Shown here in pieces: positions 8,090-14,906 of a stretch of 14,955 bases of DNA. Origin of the DNA: an uncultured Collinsella sp. (GTDB taxonomy: Bacteria; Actinomycetota; Coriobacteriia; Coriobacteriales; Coriobacteriaceae); contig URNK01000022.1 in assembly GCA_900549195.1 (NCBI GenBank), positions 1 to 14,955 of the forward strand, written 5' to 3'. The translations under genes were made by a program, and so were the position numbers. How positions within the stretch are numbered: the stretch's first letter is position 1; every line of letters starts with the position of its first letter. The notes below the pieces were generated by a model that was given only the letters and a program-made list of their open reading frames with translations, ran no database searches and was not told where the DNA came from.

Positions 8090-8127
8090 AAGGCGCCGAA
8101 GCCGAGATCGGATCCGGCGCCTTTGCC
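8090..8127 (+). terminator. Rho-independent terminator after the XRE-DUF4097 operon
   Basis: AAGGCGCCG (8090-8098) pairs with CGGCGCCTT (8115-8123), a perfect 9-bp stem with a 16-base loop that has its own small CCG/CGG hairpin. TTTGCCTTT follows. It lies between the DUF4097 stop and the Elp3-like gene, so it should insulate the two units. Confidence 0.65.
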
Positions 8128-8129
8128 TT

Positions 8130-8135
8130 TACAAT
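8130..8135 (+). promoter_or_regulatory. Candidate -10 box for a leaderless Elp3-like transcript
   Basis: TACAAT, five of six matches to TATAAT, ends six bases before the ATG at 8142. A transcript starting seven bases after the box would begin at the A of that ATG. No Shine-Dalgarno site with usable spacing precedes the start (only GGGGG immediately next to it). No good -35 is seen; the preceding terminator stem occupies that place. Confidence 0.5.
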
Positions 8136-8141
8136 GGGGGC

Positions 8142-10049
8142 ATGGAACAGATTATCTTGAACATACTCGAGGCTCTGCGTCGCGGCGAGACCGTGGATGA
8201 CAAAGCGCTCGTCAAACTGATACATGCCGAGGCGCGCCGTGAGGGTGCCGACAAACGCGATTTGGCCAAGCGCCGTCTGCTGCCGTTCTACCAGCGGGTT
8301 AAACGTGAGGAGCCGGCTCGTTGGGCTGGGTGGAATGTCGATGCCGAGCTGGAACGTCAACTGCTGCAGGTGCTGCGTATGAAGCCTCGTCGCACGGCTT
8401 CGGGCGTGGCAACCATTACCGTCATCACCAAGCCGTGGCCGTGCTCGGGCGATTGCCTGTTTTGCCCCAACGACCTGCGCATGCCCAAAAGCTATTTACA
8501 TGCCGAGCCGGCGTGTGCCCGTGCAGAGCAAAACTGCTTCGATCCATATCTGCAGGTGAGCGCCCGTTTGACCGCGCTTTCGCAGATGGGTCATGCGACC
8601 GATAAGATCGAGCTCATTGTGCTTGGCGGTACCTGGAGCGACTATCCGCAAGGGTATCAGATGTGGTTTATGTCGGAGCTCTTCCGCGCGCTCAATGACG
8701 ATGCCGTGGCCGGCGTGGCGGCCAACCCCATGTTGGCGCGTCCGGGCATCAGCCGTGCCGAGGCGGGGCGTCTGCTCGATGACGCTCCCGCCGATGCCCT
8801 GCCGCCGGTGGTAGTAGAGCGCCGCGAGCGCTATCGGGCCGCCGGCATTGCGACAGACGAGGCTGAGCTTGCTGCCGGCGTTGCCGACGAGCAGGAGCGT
8901 GTGGATGCTGCCGTGGGTGGCTATAACCGCGCGGTGCGTCGTCTGTACGGCCCCGGTACGCCGTGGGGCGAGGTTGCCAAGTGGCAGACGGCAACGATGG
9001 AGGAGCTCGAGCGTCAACAGCGCACCAACGAGACGGCGAAGCATCGCGTGGTGGGGCTCGTTATCGAGACGCGCCCCGATGCGGTAACGCCGCAGGCCCT
9101 CACGCTTATCCGCCGCTTGGGTTGCACCAAGATTCAGATGGGTATCCAGAGCCTCGACCAGCACCTGCTCGATATCAACGAGCGTCGCATTTCGGTGGCT
9201 CAGATCGAGCGGGCGTTTTCGCTTGCGCGCCTGTTTGGCTTTAAGATCCATGCGCATTTTATGCTCAACTTGCTGGGCGCCACGCCCGAGGGGGACAAGC
9301 GCGACTACGAGCGCTTTATGACCGAAGGGGCCTTTATGCCCGACGAGGTCAAGGTTTACCCGTGCGCGCTCATCGAGGGCTCGCGTCTGGTGGGCTGTTA
9401 CGAGCGCGGCGAGTGGCGTCCCTATACCGAGGAAGAGCTTCTCGACGTGCTGGCCGACGACATCGTGGTGACGCCGGCGTTCTGCCGTATCAGCCGCATG
9501 ATCCGCGATTTTAGCTCCGATGACATCATGGTGGGCAACAAGAAGCCTAACCTGCGTCAGCTCGTTGAGAACCGCCTAGCTGCTCGGGGTGACGGTGCGA
9601 CGGTGCGCGAGATTCGCTATCGCGAGATCAGCACGGCGGGTGCCGACTTGCATGAGCTGACCCTTGACGAGGAAGTGGCGTACGAGACGCCGGTGACGTG
9701 CGAGCGTTTTTTGCAGTGGATGACGCCGCAGGGCAAAATCGCGGGCTTTTTGCGGTTGTCGCTGCCCGACCATTCGTTTGTTGCCGCGCATGCGGATGAG
9801 TTGCCGACGACGCCGGACGAGGCGATGATTCGCGAGGTGCACGTGTATGGCATGGCGGCGCGCGTGGGGGATCAAGGCCAGGCGGCGCAGCATCACGGGT
9901 TGGGGCGTTTGCTCGTTGAGCGTGCGTGCGAGATTGCCCGGGATGCGGGTTATGCGCGCATCAACGTGATTAGCGCGATCGGTACACGCGAGTACTATCG
10001 CCATCTTGGATTTTATGACCATGGCCTTTATCTGCAAAAGGAGCTCTAG
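8142..10049 (+). CDS. Elp3-like radical SAM/GNAT tRNA uridine-34 carboxymethyl enzyme
   Basis: Elp3 uses a radical SAM domain and an acetyl-CoA-binding GNAT domain to build the 5-carboxymethyl group on wobble uridine. The 635-residue protein has an N-terminal helical, basic tRNA-binding region (1-80). The radical SAM core includes ITKPWPCSGDCLFCPND (C101, C105, C108), SYLHAEPACARAEQNCFDPY, the segment KIELIVLGGTWSDYP, RVVGLVIETRPD, and CTKIQMGIQSLDQHLLDINE; AHFMLNLLGATPEGD matches the family's HxMxxLPG region. The C-terminal GNAT domain shows REVHVYGMAARVGDQ, QHHGLGRLLVERACEIARDA and SAIGTREYYRHLGF, all Elp3 hallmarks. The iron-sulphur motif is CX3CX2C, shorter than the forms I recall, and the usual CPGGP is CPNDL. 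The stop abuts the next start. Family is confident; exact product (cm5U or another) is inferred. Confidence 0.88.
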   Translation: MEQIILNILEALRRGETVDDKALVKLIHAEARREGADKRDLAKRRLLPFYQRVKREEPARWAGWNVDAELERQLLQVLRMKPRRTASGVATITVITKPWPCSGDCLFCPNDLRMPKSYLHAEPACARAEQNCFDPYLQVSARLTALSQMGHATDKIELIVLGGTWSDYPQGYQMWFMSELFRALNDDAVAGVAANPMLARPGISRAEAGRLLDDAPADALPPVVVERRERYRAAGIATDEAELAAGVADEQERVDAAVGGYNRAVRRLYGPGTPWGEVAKWQTATMEELERQQRTNETAKHRVVGLVIETRPDAVTPQALTLIRRLGCTKIQMGIQSLDQHLLDINERRISVAQIERAFSLARLFGFKIHAHFMLNLLGATPEGDKRDYERFMTEGAFMPDEVKVYPCALIEGSRLVGCYERGEWRPYTEEELLDVLADDIVVTPAFCRISRMIRDFSSDDIMVGNKKPNLRQLVENRLAARGDGATVREIRYREISTAGADLHELTLDEEVAYETPVTCERFLQWMTPQGKIAGFLRLSLPDHSFVAAHADELPTTPDEAMIREVHVYGMAARVGDQGQAAQHHGLGRLLVERACEIARDAGYARINVISAIGTREYYRHLGFYDHGLYLQKEL

Positions 10050-10928
10050 ATGAACAAGCCGAGTGTTTCTGCCGGCGTCGTTGCCGGCGTTGCTCTGGGA
10101 GCCGCGGCGCTTGGTGCGGCCGCCGTCGCTGTTCGTGCTGCCTGTCTGCAGGTTGCGCGAACCCGCAATGGGTTGGCGCGTGTGAAACGCGTGCACGATG
10201 AGGGCGGCGATGAGATTCGCGTGTTGGTGCAAGGCGGCGTCTACCAAAGCGCAAGTTACGTTGGCGAGCGTTGGGCAGAGCCCGTCTTTGCGTACTATCG
10301 TGCGTTTGACGACGTGTTTGAGTCCGAGGATGCGATGCGCGACGCTTATGGTCACGGCATCGACCGTATGCTTATGCTGGGTGGCGGTGGGTTTGCCTAT
10401 CCCAAGTTCGCGCTGATGTCGCACGAGAGCTTGCGCATGGACGTCATTGAGTACGATGCCGAGGTTATGCGCCTGGCGCGCCGCTGGTTCTACCTAGACG
10501 AGCTGGAGCGCGCGGCGGGCGATCGCCTGCGGGTGATAACCGCTGAGGCTCGCTCGTATTTGGGTGTGACGAGCGTGGGCCATCGTCGCTACGACGTGGT
10601 CGTGAGCGATTGCTTTGGCGGTGCCGAGCCCGTGCGCGGGCTGGCGACCGTTGAGGCGCTGCGCCTGGTGCGGGGCAGCCTGAACCCCGGGGGTATCTAC
10701 GTGGCCAATATCGTGAGCGCAAACGAGGGGAGCGATGTGACGTTCCTGCGCGACTGTGCCGCCACGGCGCTTGAGGTGTTCGACCATGCTTGGGTGGTCC
10801 CCTGTGGCGATGCAGAGTTCGGCGGCGAGGAGAATTATCTGCTCATCGCCAGCGACGGCGACTACGCCTTTGCCGAAGCTGTACCCTTCGACACCGACTT
10901 CCTCGGCACCATCCTTCACGACAAGTAA
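10050..10928 (+). CDS. Membrane-anchored spermidine-synthase-fold protein (SAM-dependent)
   Basis: The 292-residue protein starts with an Ala/Val-rich hydrophobic segment (~7-30) that looks like a membrane anchor or uncleaved signal. A spermine/spermidine-synthase-like Rossmann domain follows: RMLMLGGGGFAYPKFAL (nucleotide-binding loop, ~110-126), MDVIEYDAEVMRLARRWF (acidic ribose-binding position), YDVVVSDCFGG and LNPGGIYVANIV. True spermidine synthases carry two conserved aspartates in a D-x-x-D-like active site; here only SDCFGG is seen, so polyamine synthesis is doubtful. It begins directly after the Elp3-like stop, with AAGGAG six bases upstream (10038-10043), so the two are almost certainly co-transcribed. 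It ends 27 bases from a convergent helicase. It could be a methyltransferase or a non-catalytic relative. Confidence 0.75.
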   Translation: MNKPSVSAGVVAGVALGAAALGAAAVAVRAACLQVARTRNGLARVKRVHDEGGDEIRVLVQGGVYQSASYVGERWAEPVFAYYRAFDDVFESEDAMRDAYGHGIDRMLMLGGGGFAYPKFALMSHESLRMDVIEYDAEVMRLARRWFYLDELERAAGDRLRVITAEARSYLGVTSVGHRRYDVVVSDCFGGAEPVRGLATVEALRLVRGSLNPGGIYVANIVSANEGSDVTFLRDCAATALEVFDHAWVVPCGDAEFGGEENYLLIASDGDYAFAEAVPFDTDFLGTILHDK

Positions 10929-10955
10929 GTCTCCCCGTCCCAAAAAGGACTGGCC

Positions 10956-13400
10956 TTAGGCGTGGTCGCGCCAGCTGAGGACGCGCTGTTTCATAACCTC
11001 GATGTCGAGCACGCCTTCGGCGAAGCCTTTGCGCACGAGCTCCTCGGGAACGTACTCGTCGTAGCGATTAAAATAAGGCACCTCGCCGGGATAGACGAGC
11101 TCGGTGGGATCGAAGTCCTTTTCGGCCTCGGCTGCGAGTACCTCAAAGAACGTCTCCTCGTCGGCCTTCATCTTAAACTGCATAAAGTACGGGCGTGAAG
11201 GGTCGAGTCCGCGAAGGCCCAGCTCCGCGGCACATTTAATCTTGAGCATACGTTCGAGCGCCAGAAAGGCGTAGCTGCCCAACCAGGGGAAAAGCACCCA
11301 GGTGTCGCCACCCAGGTTGATGAGCGGCTTAGTTCCCGCACCTGAAATCTCGGCCGTATGGCGAGCCTGCGCTAAGCGGGCCCGTGCGTTACCCATGAGG
11401 TACGGATATGTCGCGTGCTCGTTGAGCGCCTTGCGCATGCGCTCGAGTACGTGTGTATTGATGTCGCCGGGGCAGTCGCCAAAGTAGGCCGGCACCCGGC
11501 CCTTGACCTGCGTGGCAAAGACAGTGTGGCGCTTCCAGTCCACTTCCTCGACAATCCAGCAATGGCCTGCGATGGCGATGCGCTCACCGGGCGGTGGGGG
11601 ATTGACGATTGTGCCCAGCTCGGCCGACTCGCTGCGGACGGTGAACTCCTCGTTTTCCTGGAACACGGCGTAGAACTTAAAGTTGTTAATGATGCGTTCG
11701 CCCGCGAGGCCCACAATGAGCCCACCGCCCTCGGTGACCTGGATATGGTCGATCTTAATGAGGTGGCGCAGCAGCACGCGATGGTCATCGGCCGAGACGT
11801 GATGGAAATAACTGAGCGTGAGCACGCGCTGGGCAAGTTCGGCCGGCGTGAGCTCTCCGGTACTGGCAAGCGTCGACATGGTCTGGTGGTAGAGCAGACT
11901 GTAGGGGAGTCGATCGAGCTCGGGCGGCTCGACCCATTTTTCCTCGCGATAGAGTTGTACGAGCGCGATGCCTTGCAGGAGCTTCCACGGAATGGTCTCG
12001 GGCATCATCGTGCGCGGCTCGGGCTCTTCCTCGCGCATGACAAACCACATCTCGGGCGGAAGATCGCGGCGTCCCGTGCGGCCCATTCGCTGCAAAAAGG
12101 AGCTGACGGTAAATGGCGCATCGATCTGAAACGCACGCTCCAGGCGGCCGATATCGATACCGAGCTCCAGCGTAGAGGTGGTGACGGTCGTTTGTGCCTG
12201 TTCCTCGTCGCGCATGAGCTCTTCTGCCGTCTCGCGTAGCGATGCCGAAAGATTGCCATGGTGGATGAGAAAGCGGTCGGGCTCGTGTCGGCTCTCGCAG
12301 TAGCTGCGCAGCATGGAGCATACGGCCTCTGCCTCTTCGCGCGAGTTGGCAAAGACCAGGCACTTGCGGCCGCGGGTGTGTTCGAAGATATAGCCCATGC
12401 CGGGGTCGGCGTTGTCTGGTGCTGTGTCGGTGGGGTTGAGAAGCGCCTGCTCGGTCGCTCGTGGGATGTCGACTTCGCCCTCGGGGGCCGAGGAAGTTTG
12501 GCGGTCCTTGGGAGCGGCCTTGCCCCGTGCCCGCTCACGACGTTGACGGCGCTCCTCTTGTGTGAGCTGTCCGCTGTGACGCATGTCTTGGGCGCCGGCG
12601 GGCAGTGCCGCGGATGCCGCCGCCTCGATGCGCTCGCACGCAAGCACTTCGGCCTCTTGAGGACCCGTGCTCTCGAATCCCCGCTGCTGTGCCTGGGGAC
12701 CCGAGTTGTAGAAGTGCTCCATGGAGATGCGCCACACGTGGCGCGGTTCTTCAAAGCGGGGAATAACGCAGTCGCGCCCCGTTCCCTGTGAGAGAAAAGC
12801 GCCCGTGCGCTCGGGGTCGCCGATGGTGGCAGAAAGGCCGATGCGGCGGGGCTGCACGCCCGCCATGCGCGAGAGGCGCTCAATAAGGCAGAGCGTCTGA
12901 CCGCCGCGGTCGCCGCGCATGAGCGAGTGGACCTCATCGATGACCACGTAGCGCAGGTCGCAAAACATGCGCGGAATCGCCATGTGCTTATGGATTAAGA
13001 GCGCCTCGAGTGACTCGGGCGTAATCTGCAAGATGCCGCTCGGTTTTTTGATGAGCTTAGCCTTGTGCGACTGCGAGACATCGCCATGCCAGTGCCAGAC
13101 AGGGATATCGGCCTCTTCGCAGAGGTCGTTGAGGCGGACGAACTGATCATTGATGAGCGCTTTGAGGGGGCCGATGTAGAGGGCGCCCACGCTCGCGGGC
13201 GGGTTCTCCCAAAACTCGGTCAGGATGGGAAAGAAGGCTGCCTCGGTTTTGCCGGAAGCCGTGGATGCCGTCAAGAGCACATTATCTTGTGTGTTAAAGA
13301 TGGCATCAGCTGCCGCAACCTGGATAGAGCGTAGACTCTCCCAATCGTGGGAGTAGATGAAGTCTTGGATAAACGGAGCATATCGGTCAAAGGCGTTCAC
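10956..13400 (-). CDS. Lhr/BrxHI-like DEAD/DEAH-box helicase
   Basis: This is an 814-residue superfamily 2 helicase, acting on nucleic acid in the cytoplasm. Motifs numbered from GTG: Q-like SIQVAAADAIF (~25-35), Walker A TASTASGKT (44-52), GPLKALINDQ, TPESLEALL, DEVH box (155-158), SAT (190-192), CLVFANSREEAEAV, TTSTLELGIDIGR and motif VI QRMGRTGRR (437-445). TLELGIDIG and the C-terminal layout are Lhr-like (COG1201), but at about half the length of full Lhr, as in the BrxHI helicase of type 2 BREX. A charged ~95-residue insert (about 241-334, rich in Glu, Arg, Ala) lies between the two RecA lobes. I choose GTG at 13400, which has GGGAGG just upstream (13405-13410); an ATG at 13442 would add 14 residues across that site. 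It lies downstream of a BrxD-like ATPase in the same direction. Role in defence is inference. Confidence 0.88.
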   Translation of the reverse strand: MNAFDRYAPFIQDFIYSHDWESLRSIQVAAADAIFNTQDNVLLTASTASGKTEAAFFPILTEFWENPPASVGALYIGPLKALINDQFVRLNDLCEEADIPVWHWHGDVSQSHKAKLIKKPSGILQITPESLEALLIHKHMAIPRMFCDLRYVVIDEVHSLMRGDRGGQTLCLIERLSRMAGVQPRRIGLSATIGDPERTGAFLSQGTGRDCVIPRFEEPRHVWRISMEHFYNSGPQAQQRGFESTGPQEAEVLACERIEAAASAALPAGAQDMRHSGQLTQEERRQRRERARGKAAPKDRQTSSAPEGEVDIPRATEQALLNPTDTAPDNADPGMGYIFEHTRGRKCLVFANSREEAEAVCSMLRSYCESRHEPDRFLIHHGNLSASLRETAEELMRDEEQAQTTVTTSTLELGIDIGRLERAFQIDAPFTVSSFLQRMGRTGRRDLPPEMWFVMREEEPEPRTMMPETIPWKLLQGIALVQLYREEKWVEPPELDRLPYSLLYHQTMSTLASTGELTPAELAQRVLTLSYFHHVSADDHRVLLRHLIKIDHIQVTEGGGLIVGLAGERIINNFKFYAVFQENEEFTVRSESAELGTIVNPPPPGERIAIAGHCWIVEEVDWKRHTVFATQVKGRVPAYFGDCPGDINTHVLERMRKALNEHATYPYLMGNARARLAQARHTAEISGAGTKPLINLGGDTWVLFPWLGSYAFLALERMLKIKCAAELGLRGLDPSRPYFMQFKMKADEETFFEVLAAEAEKDFDPTELVYPGEVPYFNRYDEYVPEELVRKGFAEGVLDIEVMKQRVLSWRDHA

Positions 13401-13404
13401 GGGA

Positions 13405-13410
13405 CCTCCC
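13405..13410 (-). promoter_or_regulatory. Shine-Dalgarno site that fixes the GTG start of the helicase
   Basis: On the - strand GGGAGG stands four bases before GTG (13398-13400). No comparable site precedes the in-frame ATG at 13442, which supports the shorter reading. Confidence 0.6.
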
Positions 13411-13481
13411 CTCAAATATGAACTTCTCAACGCGGCTGGCAATGGTTTGCTGCATTACTGCCTCAGCGTTTGCCCAGATAA

Positions 13482-13518
13482 AACCTGCCAAAATAAACCT
13501 GTCCCTTTTTGGCAGGTT
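13482..13518. repeat. 12-bp inverted repeat hairpin at the end of the BrxD-like gene
   Basis: AACCTGCCAAAA (13482-13493) and TTTTGGCAGGTT (13507-13518) are perfect complements with a 13-base loop. On the - strand the hairpin overlaps the TAA stop of the ATPase gene and is followed by a short run of T (TTTTA), so it could be a terminator or attenuator that lowers helicase expression. Its loop holds a second AAACCTG copy, so the same block could instead be a dispersed palindromic repeat. Confidence 0.6.
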
Positions 13519-14821
13519 AGATGGTGAATTCGGCGAAGTTGCGGTCGCCGCCTGCGGTGCCAGCGTCGCCTGTTGCGGCCGCCGGCGCCAACGCGTCGCC
13601 GCCGACGCTTTGCAGCAGCTCGGCCACATTTGCATCGGGGTTCTGACACAGGATATCGAGCAGCTCGATAAAGTCACGGATGACCTCACGGGGCGTCAGG
13701 TGCGTATCGGCTCCCACGCGTCCGAACTCAATCTTGAGAAAGTCCACCAAGTCATTCTCGGTAAGCGTGGGCGTCCAGCCAAAGTATCCGGCATGGATCT
13801 GCATGAGTTTTTCGATCAGCACCAGCAACTCCTCGTAGGTGAGTGGCTGCAGGCGGATGATGGGCGCAAGCATGTCCTTAAGGTCCTCGCGTGCAAAGCG
13901 GCCTTGAGCGAGTCGGCTGCGCAGGGCCTCGTAGGAGAACACGCCGCGGCGGCGGTCTTCGATGGAGGTTGGCGTGCCGCCCATGATTATGCCCAGGTAC
14001 TGCGCCTTGCCCTGGAGCGTGTCGTTGTACATGGTCAGGATCTTCTCGTAGTTGTATTGGCGTGTGATGGCGTTGGGAATCTTATACAGATTCACGAGCT
14101 CGTCGATGAGCACCAGCATGCCCTTGTAGCCGCTGCAGACCAAAAAGCGCGCAATGAGCTTAACGTAGTCGTACCAGTCGTCATCGCTGATGATGGTCGA
14201 GGAGCCCAGCTCGGCGCGTGCCTCACTCTTGGTGCGGTACTCGCCGCGAATCCATTTGGTCACGCGGCTCATGGTCTCTTCGTCGCCCTCGGATACGGCC
14301 GTGCGATAGCGGCGGAGCATGCGGGAGAAGTCGAAGCCGTGGACCATCTCCTCGAGCGGGGCCAGTTGGGCATTGACGACCGACTCTTCGACCTCGGCAC
14401 ACGAGGCGACCCAGCGATCCAGGATAAGGTTGAGCGCACCGCCCTCGGGGCGCGTTTTGGTCGATATATTGCGGATGAGCTCGCGGTAGGTGGCAAGGCC
14501 CTGTCCCTGACCGCCCTGCAGGCGGCGCTCAGGGGATAGGTCGGCATCGGCGACGACGAATCCCTCGCCCATGGCGTGCGTGCGGATGGTCTGGAGCAAG
14601 AAACTTTTGCCGGCGCCGTAGCGACCGACTAAAAAGCGGAAGCTCGCGCCGCCATCGGCGATGAGACTCAAATCGGTGAGCAGGGCGCGAATCTCGACCT
14701 CGCGTCCCACGGTGATATAGGGAAGCCCGATGCGCGGGACCACGCCGCCCTTGAGCGAGTTTAGGATAACGGCGGCGACGCGTTTGGGTACGCGGGGTGC
14801 TGCGGATGCGGTATCACTCAT
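13517..14821 (-). CDS. BrxC/BrxD-type P-loop ATPase (DUF2791)
   Basis: The 434-residue protein is an AAA-like ATPase of the BrxC/BrxD family (PF10923). An ITVGREVEIRALLTDL segment (36-51) precedes Walker A FLVGRYGAGKSFLLQ (G66 to S73). Then come VADADLSPERRLQG, the Walker B strand MLVLIDELVNLYKI (D240, E241) and a sensor-like YLGIIMGGTPTSIEDRRRG (275-293). The C-terminal part is helical (LTYEELLVLIEKL, LTPREVIRDFIELLDIL), then a disordered Ala/Gly linker and a final NFAEFTI, a tail I associate with this family. BrxD is part of type 2 BREX; relatives also occur in Ter-linked operons with an Lhr-like helicase. The start ATG at 14819-14821 overlaps the upstream stop by eight bases, implying coupling. 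It is followed by a hairpin and the helicase. Role (DNA-bound ATPase in phage defence or DNA processing) is inferred. Confidence 0.85.
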   Translation of the reverse strand: MSDTASAAPRVPKRVAAVILNSLKGGVVPRIGLPYITVGREVEIRALLTDLSLIADGGASFRFLVGRYGAGKSFLLQTIRTHAMGEGFVVADADLSPERRLQGGQGQGLATYRELIRNISTKTRPEGGALNLILDRWVASCAEVEESVVNAQLAPLEEMVHGFDFSRMLRRYRTAVSEGDEETMSRVTKWIRGEYRTKSEARAELGSSTIISDDDWYDYVKLIARFLVCSGYKGMLVLIDELVNLYKIPNAITRQYNYEKILTMYNDTLQGKAQYLGIIMGGTPTSIEDRRRGVFSYEALRSRLAQGRFAREDLKDMLAPIIRLQPLTYEELLVLIEKLMQIHAGYFGWTPTLTENDLVDFLKIEFGRVGADTHLTPREVIRDFIELLDILCQNPDANVAELLQSVGGDALAPAAATGDAGTAGGDRNFAEFTI

Positions 14822-14906
14822 AGTCTAGGTATCCTCTCACGTCTGCTTCGTAGTCCTCGATAATTTGCGGTCCTGCCGCGCCAAATTCAATTACGGTGTC
14901 ACCCAC
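14814..14906 (-). CDS. C-terminal end of an upstream operon gene, cut by the adapter
   Basis: Reading leftward from 14906, an open frame gives 30 residues starting VGDTVIEFGAAGPQIIEDYE and ending YLDYE before TGA at 14816-14814. That stop overlaps the ATPase start (14821) by eight bases, the arrangement of a coupled operon. The fragment is too short to identify. By context, a TerB-N/TerB-C protein is the most likely partner, since such proteins often precede a BrxC/BrxD ATPase and an Lhr-like helicase. That is inference, not seen here. The acidic helical ending is compatible but not diagnostic. Confidence 0.6.
   Translation of the reverse strand: MGDTVIEFGAAGPQIIEDYEADVRGYLDYE

Noticed and set aside
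7026..8360. A 444-codon open frame on the - strand across the XRE end, DUF4097 and the Elp3 start
   Set aside because: It is antisense to three well-supported genes, has no recognisable domain, and is the kind of stop-free shadow expected in GC-rich coding DNA.
10938..10951. GTCC-CAAAAA-GGAC hairpin between the convergent genes
   Set aside because: A 4-bp stem is too weak to call a terminator, although the position would suit one.
11415..12239. A 274-codon + strand frame opposite the Lhr-like helicase
   Set aside because: It lies wholly inside the helicase gene and is composed of mirrored codon bias with no motifs.
13418..14539. A 373-codon open frame on the + strand opposite the ATPase
   Set aside because: The opposite strand encodes a clear Walker A/B ATPase; this frame has no family features.
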